NCBI RefSeq assembly: GCF_003148825.1
Contig: NZ_QGGZ01000009.1
Span: forward strand, 62,001-126,000
Length of the DNA stretch: 64,000 nt
Origin: Streptomyces sp. CG 926
GTDB taxonomy: Bacteria; Actinomycetota; Actinomycetes; Streptomycetales; Streptomycetaceae
Direction of reading: 5' to 3'
The position numbers and the translations under genes were made by a program. The notes under the pieces are model-generated. The model was not told where the DNA came from, did no database searches, and saw nothing but the letters and a program-made list of their open reading frames with translations. Shown piece after piece: positions 9,256-17,577 of this stretch. Numbering within the stretch: position 1 is the first letter of the stretch; every line of letters begins with the position of its first letter.

Positions 9256-9389
9256 AGGTGCGCAGGGGAGACCTACTTCGACTGCCGCGGGTTCGAATCC
9301 CGTCGCCGGCTCCGGCCGGTGTAGCTCAGCTGGTAGAGCACCGCATGGTCTCGCCGACGTTGTTCTCTGGACACCTACGTCACGCACCT
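9256..9389 (+). ncRNA. Y-RNA-like RNA 1 with permuted tRNA mimic
   Basis: Two ends pair as AGGTGCG (9256-9262) with CGCACCT (9383-9389). Inside lies a tRNA-like module in permuted order: T-arm (stem 9287-9291/9299-9303, loop TTCGAAT), then an acceptor-like stem CGCCGGC (9304-9310)/GCCGGTG (9315-9321) closed by a TCCG tetraloop, then a D-arm GCTC (9324-9327)/GAGC (9336-9339). There is no anticodon arm and no free 3' end, so it cannot be an ordinary tRNA. Bacterial Y RNAs (YrlA) are known to carry tRNA-like modules and to be encoded near Ro60 genes, and a Ro60 gene starts at 9673. Transcript ends and strand are inferred. Confidence 0.72.
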
Positions 9390-9392
9390 CCC

Positions 9393-9445
9393 GGTGCGCA
9401 GGCTGCGGCTCCTTCTTTTGCAGAGAACCACAGGCCGCCGCCACC
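9393..9445 (+). other. degenerate Y-RNA-like unit without tRNA module
   Basis: This stretch begins with the third copy of GGTGCGCAGG, also found at 9257 and 9478 at the start of the two complete Y-RNA-like units. It can pair its ends (GGTG with CACC) and an inner GCGGC with GCCGC around a loop containing TTCTTTTG. No T- or D-arm is present. It may be a decayed copy, a short stem RNA, or part of the terminator of unit 1; the third is plausible because CGCACC/GGTGCG across 9383-9398 also forms a hairpin. Confidence 0.4.
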
Positions 9446-9468
9446 TTGATCTCGGGAGGCCCGCGTGG

Positions 9469-9627
9469 GGGATGCCCGGTGCGCAGGCGACGGTTACTTC
9501 TGGGGACCCGGAGGTCGTGGGTTCGAATCCCACCCGGCTCGTCACCCGCAAGGGAACGGGCCGGTGGAGCAGCCAGGTAGCTCGTCGGGCATAAAGTCCG
9601 CCGCCGACTCCCGATCTCGGGCATCCC
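9469..9627 (+). ncRNA. Y-RNA-like RNA 2 with permuted initiator-like tRNA mimic
   Basis: Terminal stem GGGATGCCC (9469-9477) pairs perfectly with GGGCATCCC (9619-9627); inside it GGCGACGG pairs with CCGCCGCC except for one mismatch. The central module is permuted: T-arm GTGGG (9517-9521)/CCCAC (9529-9533) around TTCGAAT; acceptor-like CCGGCTC (9534-9540)/GGGCCGG (9558-9564) extended by CCC-GCAA-GGG, a GNRA-type tetraloop; D-arm GAGC (9567-9570)/GCTC (9580-9583). The text GGTGGAGCAGC resembles an initiator tRNA D-region. It ends 45 bp before the Ro60 start codon and is the stronger of the two candidates. Confidence 0.78.
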
Positions 9628-9672
9628 TCACGCAACGCCTCCCCCGCTTCCATCGAATTCGGGGGGATTCTC

Positions 9673-11262
9673 ATGTCTCGCTTCAACCTGCGCGCCGTCA
9701 AGTCGGCGCCCGCCGGCCCCACTTCGCCGGTCCGGTCCGCCGGAGTCGCCCGCACCGCTCAGGGCGGCCCGGGCCACCTGCGCGACCCGCGCTCCGAGCT
9801 GTTCCTGCTCGCCGTCGCCAACTTCGTGACGCAGCGGACCGCGTACGAGGGTGGTGGGGCGCGCGACGACCGGTTCGCGGCGCTCGTGCGCACGCTCGCC
9901 GTCGAGGATCCCGCGTGGACGGCCGGCCTGCTGGGCTGGCTCCGCGGGGACGCGAACATGCGGACCGCCTCGCTCGTCGGCGCGGCCGAGTACGTGAAGG
10001 CGCGGCTGGAGGCGGGCGCCACCGAGGGGCCTTCGAACCGTCAGGTGGTCGACTCCGTGCTGCGGCGCGCGGACGAGCCCGGTGAGCTGCTGGCGTACTG
10101 GACGGCGACCTACGGGCGCAACGTGCCCAAGCCCGTCAAGCGCGGTATCGCCGACGCGGTACGCCGGCTCTACTGCGCCGCCTCGCTCCTGAAGTACGAC
10201 ACCGACTCCAAGGGCTACCGCTTCGGCGACGTCCTGAACCTCGTGCACGCCTCCCCCGACCCGGCCAAGCCGTGGCAGGGCGAGCTGTTCCGCCACGCCC
10301 TGGACCGCAGGCACAACCCGCAGGAGGCGCAGGTCCCGGCGGGCAACCGCACCCTGGTCGCGCACCGGGCGCTGATGGAGCTGCCGGTCGCCGAACGGCG
10401 TGCCGTGGTCCTCGCCCCGGACGGGGCCGAGCGGCTGGAGGCTGCGGGCATGACCTGGGAGTCGTTGGCCGGCTGGCTGCAGGGGCCGATGGACGCGGCC
10501 GCCTGGGAGGCGGTCATCCCGTCCATGGGCGTGATGGCGCTGCTGCGCAACCTGCGCAACTTCGACCGGGCCGGGGTCTCGGACGCGGTGGCCGCGCGGG
10601 TCGCGGCGAGGATCTGCGACCCGGAGGTCGTCGCCCGGTCCCGGCAGTTCCCCTTCCGCTACCTGGCCGCCTACCAGCACGCGCCCTCGCTGCGCTGGTC
10701 GTACCCGCTGGAGCAGGCGCTCGGCCACTCGTTGGCCGACGTACCGGCGCTGCCGGGCCGGACGCTGGTCCTCGTCGACCGGTCCGGGTCGATGTGGTCC
10801 CGGCTGTCGGACCGCTCCGAGCTCAACCGGGCGGACGCCGCGGCCATTTTCGGTACGGCGTTGGCGCTGCGGGCCGATCAGGCCGATCTGGTGCAGTTCG
10901 GTACGACCAGCGCGGCGGTCCGCCACGACCGCGGCGAGTCGGTGCTGAAGGTGCTGGAGCGGTTCGGGCACCTCGGCGGGACCTGTACGGCCGAGGCGGT
11001 GAAGCAGCACTACCGGGGCCACGACCGGGTGTTGATCGTCACCGACGAGCAGGTGGCCGCGCACGGCCACGGCGGCGATCCGACCGCCGAGGTACCGACG
11101 ACGATTCCGGTCTACACCTGGAACCTGGCCGGCTACCGGGTGGGGCACGCGCCCTCCGGTACCGCGAACCGGCACACCTTCGGCGGTCTCACCGACGGAG
11201 CCTTCCGGATGGTGTCCCTGATCGAGTCCGGCCGGGACGCCCACTGGCCGTGGGCCTCCTGA
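9673..11262 (+). CDS. rsr: TROVE domain protein, Ro60 orthologue (Rsr)
   Basis: A 529-aa Ro60-type protein: an N-terminal TROVE HEAT-repeat ring (about residues 20-330), then a von Willebrand A-like domain with the MIDAS motif DRSGSM starting at Asp369. Ro60 proteins bind Y RNAs and misfolded RNAs; in bacteria Rsr works with exonucleases in RNA decay. The match is reinforced by the Y-RNA-like genes directly upstream. The ATG has a strong GGGGGGA site seven bases upstream. It stands alone, convergent with the DUF4190 gene. Overlapping ORFs in other frames are GC-driven shadows. Confidence 0.93.
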   Translation: MSRFNLRAVKSAPAGPTSPVRSAGVARTAQGGPGHLRDPRSELFLLAVANFVTQRTAYEGGGARDDRFAALVRTLAVEDPAWTAGLLGWLRGDANMRTASLVGAAEYVKARLEAGATEGPSNRQVVDSVLRRADEPGELLAYWTATYGRNVPKPVKRGIADAVRRLYCAASLLKYDTDSKGYRFGDVLNLVHASPDPAKPWQGELFRHALDRRHNPQEAQVPAGNRTLVAHRALMELPVAERRAVVLAPDGAERLEAAGMTWESLAGWLQGPMDAAAWEAVIPSMGVMALLRNLRNFDRAGVSDAVAARVAARICDPEVVARSRQFPFRYLAAYQHAPSLRWSYPLEQALGHSLADVPALPGRTLVLVDRSGSMWSRLSDRSELNRADAAAIFGTALALRADQADLVQFGTTSAAVRHDRGESVLKVLERFGHLGGTCTAEAVKQHYRGHDRVLIVTDEQVAAHGHGGDPTAEVPTTIPVYTWNLAGYRVGHAPSGTANRHTFGGLTDGAFRMVSLIESGRDAHWPWAS

Positions 11263-11274
11263 GGCTCGGACCGC

Positions 11275-11991
11275 TCAGACCTTCTCGCGTACCTGCGAGT
11301 TGCCGTAGGGGCTGTCGTAGGGCGAGTCGTCCTCGGCGTCCCGGTCCATGAGTCCGATGAACATGACCGCGATCATCAGGGCGCCCAGCAGGATGCCGAT
11401 CGCGCCCAAGATGATGCCGGCGAGGGCCATCCCGCCGTTGTCGGCCTCGCCACGGCTCGCCTTGCCGCGGCCCAGGGTGCCGAAGACGACCGCGGCTATG
11501 CCGAGTGCCACGGCGAAGAAGCTGGTGATGCAACCGATGACCGCGAGTATCCCGAGGACGAGCGCGGCGATACCGAAGCCGTTGCTGCGCTGCACCCCGT
11601 AGGGCGGGTACGCACCCTGGCCGGGGTATCCCGGGTATCCGGGATACCCGGGGTGGCCGGCCTGCCCGGGGTGGCCGGGCTGCCCCGGGTAGCCCGCGTC
11701 GCCGGGGTACCCGTAGCCGGGCTGGGCCGGATACCCGTAGGCCGCGGACGCGGGCGGCCCGGTCATCGGCATGGGTGTCGGCGTCGGCGTCGGCGTCGGT
11801 ATCTGGGCCGGGGCCGAGGTGGGCGGGGTGAACTGGTCACCCGGCATCCCGGCGAGCGTCGGCTGATCGTGCACGGACGGCGGGCCCGACACGCCCGGCG
11901 TGCCCTGCCCGTCCTGCGGCTTGCCCAGCTCGACCGCCGGCCGCTCCGGCGGCGCCCACGGGTCTCGCGGCTCGGGACTGCTGTCGGTCAT
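11275..11991 (-). CDS. DUF4190-type membrane protein
   Basis: A 238-aa protein with a long low-complexity N-terminus, including TPTPTPTP and tandem GYPG/GHPG repeats (about residues 85-130), and two C-terminal hydrophobic helices joined by a short GRGKAS loop, the DUF4190 pattern. The repeats could act as a flexible cytoplasmic arm. No function is known to me. It converges with rsr across a 12-bp gap, so the two 3' ends may interfere or share termination. Confidence 0.8.
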   Translation of the reverse strand: MTDSSPEPRDPWAPPERPAVELGKPQDGQGTPGVSGPPSVHDQPTLAGMPGDQFTPPTSAPAQIPTPTPTPTPMPMTGPPASAAYGYPAQPGYGYPGDAGYPGQPGHPGQAGHPGYPGYPGYPGQGAYPPYGVQRSNGFGIAALVLGILAVIGCITSFFAVALGIAAVVFGTLGRGKASRGEADNGGMALAGIILGAIGILLGALMIAVMFIGLMDRDAEDDSPYDSPYGNSQVREKV

Positions 11992-12101
11992 ACGGCGCCC
12001 CCCTCTCGTACAGCCATGCTAAGCGCTGACACCGACAGTCACGGGCGTGCCTACGATGAATCCCGACCTGCCCGCACCCGCGTCCTCCCGGAGGCACCCC
12101 C

Positions 12102-13127
12102 ATGACCGACCTGCACCCCTTCATCGCGGGGCTGCCCAAGGCCGAACTCCACGTCCACCACGTCGGCTCGGCATCCCCGCGCATCGTGGCCGAGCTCGCC
12201 TCCCGGCACCCCGACTCGAAGGTCCCCACCGACCCCGAGGCCCTCGCCGACTACTTCGTCTTCACCGACTTCGCGCACTTCATCGAGGTCTACCTGTCGG
12301 TGGTCGACCTGGTCCGCACCCCGGACGACGTGCGCACCCTCACCTTCGAAGTCGCCCGCGACATGGCCCGGCAGAACATCCGCTACGCCGAGCTGACCAT
12401 CACGCCGTACTCCTCCACCCGCCGCGGCATCGACGAGAAGGCCTTCATGGAGGCCATCGAGGACGCCCGCCGGGCCGCCGAGAGCGAACTCGGCGTCATC
12501 CTGCGCTGGTGCTTCGACATCCCCGGCGAGGCCGGCCTGGAGGCCGCCGCCGAGACCGCCCGGCTCGCCGTCGACCTGCGCCCCGAGGGCCTGGTCTCCT
12601 TCGGCCTCGGCGGCCCCGAGATCGGCGTCCCGCGCCCGCAGTTCAAGCCGTACTTCGACGCCGCCCGCGCCGCCGGTCTGCGTAGCGTCCCGCACGCCGG
12701 CGAGACCACCGGCCCGGAGACGATCTGGGACGCCATCCGCGAGCTCGGCGCCGAGCGCATCGGCCACGGCACCAGCGCCACCCAGGACCCGGAGCTGCTC
12801 GCGTACCTCGCCGAGCACCGGATCGCGCTGGAGGTCTGCCCGACCTCCAACATCGCCACCCGCGCGGTGACCGACCTCGACCGGCACCCGGTCAAGGAGA
12901 TGGTCGCGGCGGGCGTGCTCGTCACCATCAACAGCGACGACCCGCCGATGTTCGGCTCCGACCTCAACAACGAGTACGCGGTGGCCGCCCGCCTCCTCGA
13001 CCTCGACGAGCGCGGGCTCGCCCAGCTCGCCAAGAACGCCGTCGAGGCCTCCTTCCTGGACCCGGCCGGCAAGGCGGAGCTGAACGCGGAGATCGACACG
13101 TACACCGACGAATGGCTCGCGCGCTGA
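12102..13127 (+). CDS. adenosine deaminase family; probable aminodeoxyfutalosine deaminase
   Basis: A 341-aa metal-dependent amidohydrolase. Zinc ligands are visible as His17 and His19 in AELHVHHVGS, HAGETTGPE (about residue 198) and NSDDPPMF near residue 280. Classical adenosine deaminases read HxHLDG here; the HVHHVG form is unusual. From memory, Streptomyces coelicolor has an enzyme in the same neighbourhood assigned to 6-aminodeoxyfutalosine deamination in the futalosine menaquinone pathway. I therefore prefer that role but cannot exclude adenosine as substrate. A terminator or separate promoter upstream is not evident. Confidence 0.82.
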   Translation: MTDLHPFIAGLPKAELHVHHVGSASPRIVAELASRHPDSKVPTDPEALADYFVFTDFAHFIEVYLSVVDLVRTPDDVRTLTFEVARDMARQNIRYAELTITPYSSTRRGIDEKAFMEAIEDARRAAESELGVILRWCFDIPGEAGLEAAAETARLAVDLRPEGLVSFGLGGPEIGVPRPQFKPYFDAARAAGLRSVPHAGETTGPETIWDAIRELGAERIGHGTSATQDPELLAYLAEHRIALEVCPTSNIATRAVTDLDRHPVKEMVAAGVLVTINSDDPPMFGSDLNNEYAVAARLLDLDERGLAQLAKNAVEASFLDPAGKAELNAEIDTYTDEWLAR

Positions 13128-13163
13128 CCCCGCCCCGACAACTGCTCCCCTGAGAATGGGGAC

Positions 13164-13853
13164 ATGAGCACTCTGACTGCCGTCGGCCACCGCGGCGATC
13201 CCTACCGTGTCCGTGAGAACACCCTGGCCTCGATCCGGTCCGCGTTCGCGCGCGGGGCGGACGCCGTCGAGATCGACGTACGGCTGACCCGGGACGGGGT
13301 GCCGGTCCTGCTCCACGACGAGACGCTCCAGCGGCTGTGGGGCCATGACGTACGCCTCGACGACGTCACGGCCCCGCAGCTGAAGGGGCTGACGGCGGGC
13401 GGAGTCCCCACGCTGCGCGACGCCCTGACGGTCGCCGGGGCGGGCCGGCTGATGATCGACCTGCCCGGCGCCACGCCCGAGGCGGTACGCATCGTCGTGG
13501 GCGAGGTCCGCGAGTGCGGGGCGCGCGAGCGCACGTACTACTGCGCGGGACCGAACACCATGCTGGCGGTCCGGGCCGCCGATCCGGGCGCGGAGATCGC
13601 GTTGACCTGGACCTCGCTCTCGCCGCCGCGGCGGGCGCTGATCGACGCCATGGCGCCGCGCTGGCTCAACTACCGCTTCGGGCTGGTGAGCCGGGAGTTG
13701 GTGGACGCGCTCCACCGGGACGGCCTGCTGGTGTCGGCGTGGACCGCCGACACGAGGCGGACGATGAAGTGCCTCGTCGCGGCGGGGGTCGACTCGATCA
13801 CCACGAACCGACTGGACGCGCTGGCGGCCGTGCGGGCCGGGCTCGGGCGGTGA
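13164..13853 (+). CDS. glycerophosphodiester phosphodiesterase
   Basis: A 229-aa GDPD-family TIM barrel. Characteristic blocks are GHRGDPYRVRENTLAS at the N-terminus (HRG...ENT metal/phosphate site) and VEIDVRLTRDGVPVLLHD at about residues 32-50. It cleaves glycerophosphodiesters to glycerol-3-phosphate and an alcohol. No signal peptide is visible, so it acts in the cytoplasm. Its stop overlaps the GTG of the histidine kinase gene, so it is co-transcribed with the two-component system, though a functional link is not obvious. Confidence 0.9.
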   Translation: MSTLTAVGHRGDPYRVRENTLASIRSAFARGADAVEIDVRLTRDGVPVLLHDETLQRLWGHDVRLDDVTAPQLKGLTAGGVPTLRDALTVAGAGRLMIDLPGATPEAVRIVVGEVRECGARERTYYCAGPNTMLAVRAADPGAEIALTWTSLSPPRRALIDAMAPRWLNYRFGLVSRELVDALHRDGLLVSAWTADTRRTMKCLVAAGVDSITTNRLDALAAVRAGLGR

Positions 13854-15016
13854 TACGGGCCTTCCGCGACGGCATCCGCGACGCCGATCCGCGGTGGCAG
13901 GACCTGGGCCTGACCCTGCTGGTGCAGTTGGCCGTCACGATGCCGTTCGTCGTACCGCGGTCGCCCGATCTGCCTCCCGCGACCTGGGCCTCGTACGCGA
14001 TGACCACGGCTGCCGTACTGCCCCTGGCCTGGCGTCGCCGGGCACCCGTGGGTGTACTGGCGGCGATCCTGGTCATCGGGGGGATCTACCAGGTCGCCGT
14101 CGACGGGCCGGGCCAGCCGCTGCCGTACGCGGGCCTCATCGCCTTCTACACGGTCGCTGTGCAGTGCACCTCGCGGGTCCGGGCGGCGGTGGTGCTGGCC
14201 TCCCTGGCGGTGGTCGCGCTGTCGATGCGCTGGGAGACGGGGACGGCGCGGGAGCTGCTGTTCACGCTCTTCGTGTCGGCGGCGGCCTACGCCCTGGGAC
14301 GGCTCCAGCACACGCGGCAGGCGTACACGGCGGCCGTGGAGGCACGCGCCGTCGAGCTGGAGCGGGTCAACCGGATCGAGGCGGAGCAGGCTGCCGCACG
14401 CGAACGGGCCAGGATCGCGCGGGAGATGCACGACATCCTCTCGCACGCGGTCAGCATCATGATCGTGCAGGCGGAGGCCGGACCGGTGGCCGTGCGCAGG
14501 GCCCCGGAGCGGGCCGAGGCGGCCTTCGAGGCGATCGCGGAGACGGGGCGGGACGCGATGGCGCAGCTGCGCGCGATGCTGGGCGTGCTGCGCAGCGACG
14601 AAGCGGCCCCCCGGAGCCCGCAGCCGGGGATCGCCGGGCTGGCGGAGCTGGTGGACCGGGTACGGGCCGGCGGGCTGCGGGTGTCGTACGAACGGACCGG
14701 CGCGGTGCGCGAACTGCCGGCCGCGCTGGAGGCGACCGTGCACCGGGTGGTGCAGGAAGCCCTGACCAACGTGGTCAAGCACGCCGGGGCCGCGGCGGCG
14801 GACGTGACGCTCGTGCACGGACCGGGCACGCTCACGGTGACGGTCACGGACGACGGCCGGGGGCCCGGTGGCGCCCCTGGCGGGCACGGGCTGATCGGCA
14901 TCCGCGAGCGGGCGGCGGCGCACGGTGGCACGGCGTGGACCGGTCCGGGACCGGGCGGGCGGGGATTTTCGGTGCGGGTCGAGCTTGTAACCTCGCCGCT
15001 GGGGGTGGGGAATTGA
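13850..15016 (+). CDS. two-component sensor histidine kinase (HisKA_3 type)
   Basis: A 388-aa membrane kinase with several N-terminal hydrophobic segments (roughly residues 20-140), a coiled region rich in Glu/Ala/Arg, the phosphoacceptor box with His194 in REMHDILSHAVS, and a C-terminal HATPase domain (EALTNVVKHAG, then DDGRG). This is the NarL-pairing class typical of Streptomyces. GTG start overlaps the upstream stop (GTGA) and its stop overlaps the response-regulator start (TTGA). The signal is unknown. Confidence 0.9.
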   Translation: MIRAFRDGIRDADPRWQDLGLTLLVQLAVTMPFVVPRSPDLPPATWASYAMTTAAVLPLAWRRRAPVGVLAAILVIGGIYQVAVDGPGQPLPYAGLIAFYTVAVQCTSRVRAAVVLASLAVVALSMRWETGTARELLFTLFVSAAAYALGRLQHTRQAYTAAVEARAVELERVNRIEAEQAAARERARIAREMHDILSHAVSIMIVQAEAGPVAVRRAPERAEAAFEAIAETGRDAMAQLRAMLGVLRSDEAAPRSPQPGIAGLAELVDRVRAGGLRVSYERTGAVRELPAALEATVHRVVQEALTNVVKHAGAAAADVTLVHGPGTLTVTVTDDGRGPGGAPGGHGLIGIRERAAAHGGTAWTGPGPGGRGFSVRVELVTSPLGVGN

Positions 15017-15690
15017 CGATCCGCGTGGTGGTGGCCGATGACCAGGAGCTGGTGCGCAGCGGGTTCGCGATGATCCTGGACGCCCAGGAGGACATCGAGG
15101 TCGTGGCGGAGGTCGGGGACGGTGCGGCGGCGGTGGAGGCGGTGGCCCGGCTCGCGCCGGACGTGGCCCTGCTGGACATCCGGATGCCGGTGCTGGACGG
15201 GATCGAGGCGTGCCGGAAGATCTCCGCCGGGAGCGCGTGCCGCACGGTGATGCTGACGACCTTCGACTCGGACGAGTACGTGTACGAGGCGCTGCACGCG
15301 GGGGCGAGCGGGTTCCTGCTGAAGGACGTGCGGCGGGACGACCTGGTGCACGCGGTACGGGTGGTGGCGGCGGGCGAGTCGCTGCTGGCGCCCTCGGTGG
15401 CGCGTCGGCTGATCGAGGAGTACACGGCGGTGACGGGGGCGGCGGCACGGCCCGAGCTGTCGGCGGAGCGGCTGGGGGTGCTGACGGCGCGGGAGCGGGA
15501 GACCTTGCTGCATCTGGGTCGGGGGCGCTCGAACGCGGAGATCGCGGCGGCGCTGGTGGTGAGCGAGCACACGGTGAAGTCGCATGTGGGGAACGTGCTG
15601 GCGAAGCTTGGGCTGCGGGACCGGATCCAGGCGGTGATCTGCGCGTACGAGACGGGCCTGATCGCGGCGGGTGCTCCCTCGGGGGAGTGA
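15013..15690 (+). CDS. LuxR/NarL-family response regulator
   Basis: A 225-aa regulator: receiver domain with acidic pocket VVADDQE and phospho-acceptor Asp55 in LLDIRMPVLDG, then a LuxR-type HTH near the C-terminus (LTARERETLLHLGRG, TVKSHVGNVLAKLGL). It starts at TTG, overlapping the kinase stop by four bases; no ATG or GTG in this frame lies before the receiver domain. It is the cognate partner of the preceding kinase. The serine hydrolase downstream, after about 150 bp, is a plausible target. Confidence 0.9.
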   Translation: MTIRVVVADDQELVRSGFAMILDAQEDIEVVAEVGDGAAAVEAVARLAPDVALLDIRMPVLDGIEACRKISAGSACRTVMLTTFDSDEYVYEALHAGASGFLLKDVRRDDLVHAVRVVAAGESLLAPSVARRLIEEYTAVTGAAARPELSAERLGVLTARERETLLHLGRGRSNAEIAAALVVSEHTVKSHVGNVLAKLGLRDRIQAVICAYETGLIAAGAPSGE

Positions 15691-15837
15691 GGGGGCGGCG
15701 TGTCGTATCCCTCTCGCCGGTGAGTTGTCGTACCGGTGAAGATCCCTCTTGTCGGGGATCCGCAACGACCCCTGTGAGCAGGAGCATTGAGTCATCGAGG
15801 CCGTGGTGGCCCGGTGAACTCACAGGGGGATTCCGAC

Positions 15838-17031
15838 ATGAAGGCACGCACGCGCACACTGATCGCCGCCGCTCTGGTTCTGGGCATCGCGTCCGGGCCC
15901 GTCGTCGCACACGCGGCGGCGGTTCCCGTCCCGGCGGGGGCCGCGGCTCCCACGTCCCGCTTCTGCGCCCCGCCGAATGCCGCGGCGCTGGAACGGGCGA
16001 TCGCCGGTCTCGGGCCGACGGACGAGAACGCGACCGCCGCGGTGGTCCGGGTCGGCGGGACGAGTGGTGGCTGGCGGGGCGGTTCCGGCGTCGCGGACAT
16101 CGTCACGGGGCGGGCGGCGGTCGAGCAGGGGCGGTTCCGGGCGGGGTCGGTGACCAAGGTCTTCACCGCGGCGGTGGTGCTCCAGCTGGCGGCCGAGGGC
16201 CGGGTGGACCTGGACGGGCCGGTCCGGCGGTACCTGCCCGGGACCGTCCCCGATTCCTACGGCGCGGTCACCGTGCGGCAGTTGCTCGACCACACGAGCG
16301 GGATACCGGCGGCGGACGGCCCGGGCGACTCGTTCGAGGCGCAGTGGGAGCACCGCTTCGACGTGACCGATCCGCACGACCAGCTGGCCGACGCCCTGGC
16401 GAAGAAGGCGGAGTTCACCCCGGGCACGGCCCAGCACTATCTGAACATCAACTACACCCTGCTGGGCGTGCTCGTGGAGAAGGTGACGGGCACCTCGTAC
16501 GAGGAGGCGGTCGGCCGGCGGATCCTGCGGCCGCTCGGTCTGGGGCAGACCTCCTTCCCCTCCCGGACGCAGACGGGGATCCCCGGTCCGCACAACCGCG
16601 GGTACCAGGCGGTGGTCGGGACGGACGGCTCCCGGGAGTTGCGGGACGTGACCGAGTGGAACTCCTCGGACCGCTGGGCGGCGGGGGACATCATCTCGAC
16701 CACGGCCGATCTGGAACGGTTCACCGGGGCCCTGTTCAGCGGGCGGGTCGTGCCGGCGGAGCAGTTGGAAGAGATGTTCACGGTGCCCCGGGTGAAGAGC
16801 TTCGTCGACGGGAAGGACGCCACGATGACCGCGGGCCTGTCCAGGCTCGCTCTGCCGGACGGCACGGTGGTGTGGGGCAAGTCCGGTAGCCGGTACGGGT
16901 ACACCACCGGTATGGGCGCGACCCGGGACCTGGCCCGCACCTTGGTCTACTCGGTCAACTCCACGGACGCCAAGAGCCAGGACACGAACCCGGTGGCCCT
17001 GGGGATCGCGATGGCGGCCTTCGCCCGGTAG
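15838..17031 (+). CDS. secreted serine hydrolase (beta-lactamase / D-Ala-D-Ala carboxypeptidase fold)
   Basis: A 397-aa class-C-type serine hydrolase. It has a Sec signal peptide (KARTRT, hydrophobic core, cleavage near AHAAA), the SxxK motif with Ser104 and Lys107 in AGSVTKVF, and YLNINYTLLG matching the Y-x-N motif. The KSG-like WGKSGSRYGY supplies the third box. It probably hydrolyses cell-wall peptides or esters outside the cell. AGGGGGA precedes the ATG. A GATCCC-N8-GGGATC repeat (around 15741-15760) in the preceding gap could bind a regulator. Confidence 0.87.
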   Translation: MKARTRTLIAAALVLGIASGPVVAHAAAVPVPAGAAAPTSRFCAPPNAAALERAIAGLGPTDENATAAVVRVGGTSGGWRGGSGVADIVTGRAAVEQGRFRAGSVTKVFTAAVVLQLAAEGRVDLDGPVRRYLPGTVPDSYGAVTVRQLLDHTSGIPAADGPGDSFEAQWEHRFDVTDPHDQLADALAKKAEFTPGTAQHYLNINYTLLGVLVEKVTGTSYEEAVGRRILRPLGLGQTSFPSRTQTGIPGPHNRGYQAVVGTDGSRELRDVTEWNSSDRWAAGDIISTTADLERFTGALFSGRVVPAEQLEEMFTVPRVKSFVDGKDATMTAGLSRLALPDGTVVWGKSGSRYGYTTGMGATRDLARTLVYSVNSTDAKSQDTNPVALGIAMAAFAR

Positions 17032-17034
17032 CCC

Positions 17035-17499
17035 TCAGGCCGGCATGGCCTCAAGGCGCTTGATCATGCGGCGCAGCACCAGCAGGGGGATCACCCCGAA
17101 GACGCCGAACGACATGTCGATGACGCTCCACCAGAAGGGGATGCCCCGGATCGGGCCGCATATCAGGGCCAGTGGTATCACTCCGGCGCAGGCGATCATG
17201 CCGGCCTCGACGATCCAGATGTTGCGTACCGGGTCGCGGTGGACCCCGTAGAAGAAGACGGCGATGACGAGGTGGGCGAAGGCGAGCCAGTCGGTTCCGT
17301 AGAGGAGGAAGGGGTAGTCGGCGTCGGCCCGCTCCAGTCCGTCGCCCACCCGGCGCAGCCATTCGTGGTCGATCAGGGCATTGGCCCAGTGGAGCTCGCT
17401 GACCAGGGGGAAGGCCGTGAGGCCACTGAGCACCAGGCAGATCAGGAACAGGGTCAACCAGGCACGGATCCGCCGCTGAAGGGCGCTTCTCTCGCTCAT
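17035..17499 (-). CDS. small integral membrane protein
   Basis: About 154 aa with four hydrophobic segments and a basic C-terminus (LRRMIKRLEAM). I do not recognise the family. The start at 17499 lacks a good ribosome site; an in-frame GTG at 17529 is an alternative, but it would lie inside the operator-like repeats described next. Two TGAAC-N2-GTTCA sites in the promoter region suggest repression by a TetR-type protein. It converges with the serine hydrolase gene, 3 bp apart. Confidence 0.68.
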   Translation of the reverse strand: MSERSALQRRIRAWLTLFLICLVLSGLTAFPLVSELHWANALIDHEWLRRVGDGLERADADYPFLLYGTDWLAFAHLVIAVFFYGVHRDPVRNIWIVEAGMIACAGVIPLALICGPIRGIPFWWSVIDMSFGVFGVIPLLVLRRMIKRLEAMPA

Positions 17500-17522
17500 G
17501 GAAGGAAGCCTACGCCCATTTC

Positions 17523-17556
17523 TGAACACGTTCAGCCAAAATACTGAACGTGTTCA
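17523..17556. promoter_or_regulatory. paired TGAAC-N2-GTTCA operator-like sites
   Basis: TGAACACGTTCA (17523-17534) and TGAACGTGTTCA (17545-17556) are two inverted-repeat sites with starts 22 bp apart, in the 78-bp gap between the PotD-like gene stop and the small membrane protein gene. This TGAAC/GTTCA symmetry is common for TetR-family operators. Two sites two helical turns apart suggest cooperative binding. Confidence 0.6.
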
Positions 17557-17577
17557 ACGCCACCGTCCGACGCTCGG

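Noticed and set aside
9281..9345. An ordinary tRNA gene
   Set aside because: The T-arm precedes the D-arm, the acceptor-like stem is closed by a tetraloop and no anticodon arm or free 3' end exists.
9210..9449. An 79-aa ORF over the Y-RNA region
   Set aside because: Its translation (GVAQLVEH and similar) is the familiar shadow of tRNA-like sequence; no ribosome site.
9510..9600. A second ordinary (initiator) tRNA gene
   Set aside because: Same permuted order; the acceptor strands are joined by a GCAA-capped extension.
13514..17000. Long antisense and out-of-frame ORFs of several hundred codons
   Set aside because: They overlap strongly supported genes, are Arg/Pro/Gly-rich, and arise from third-position GC bias.
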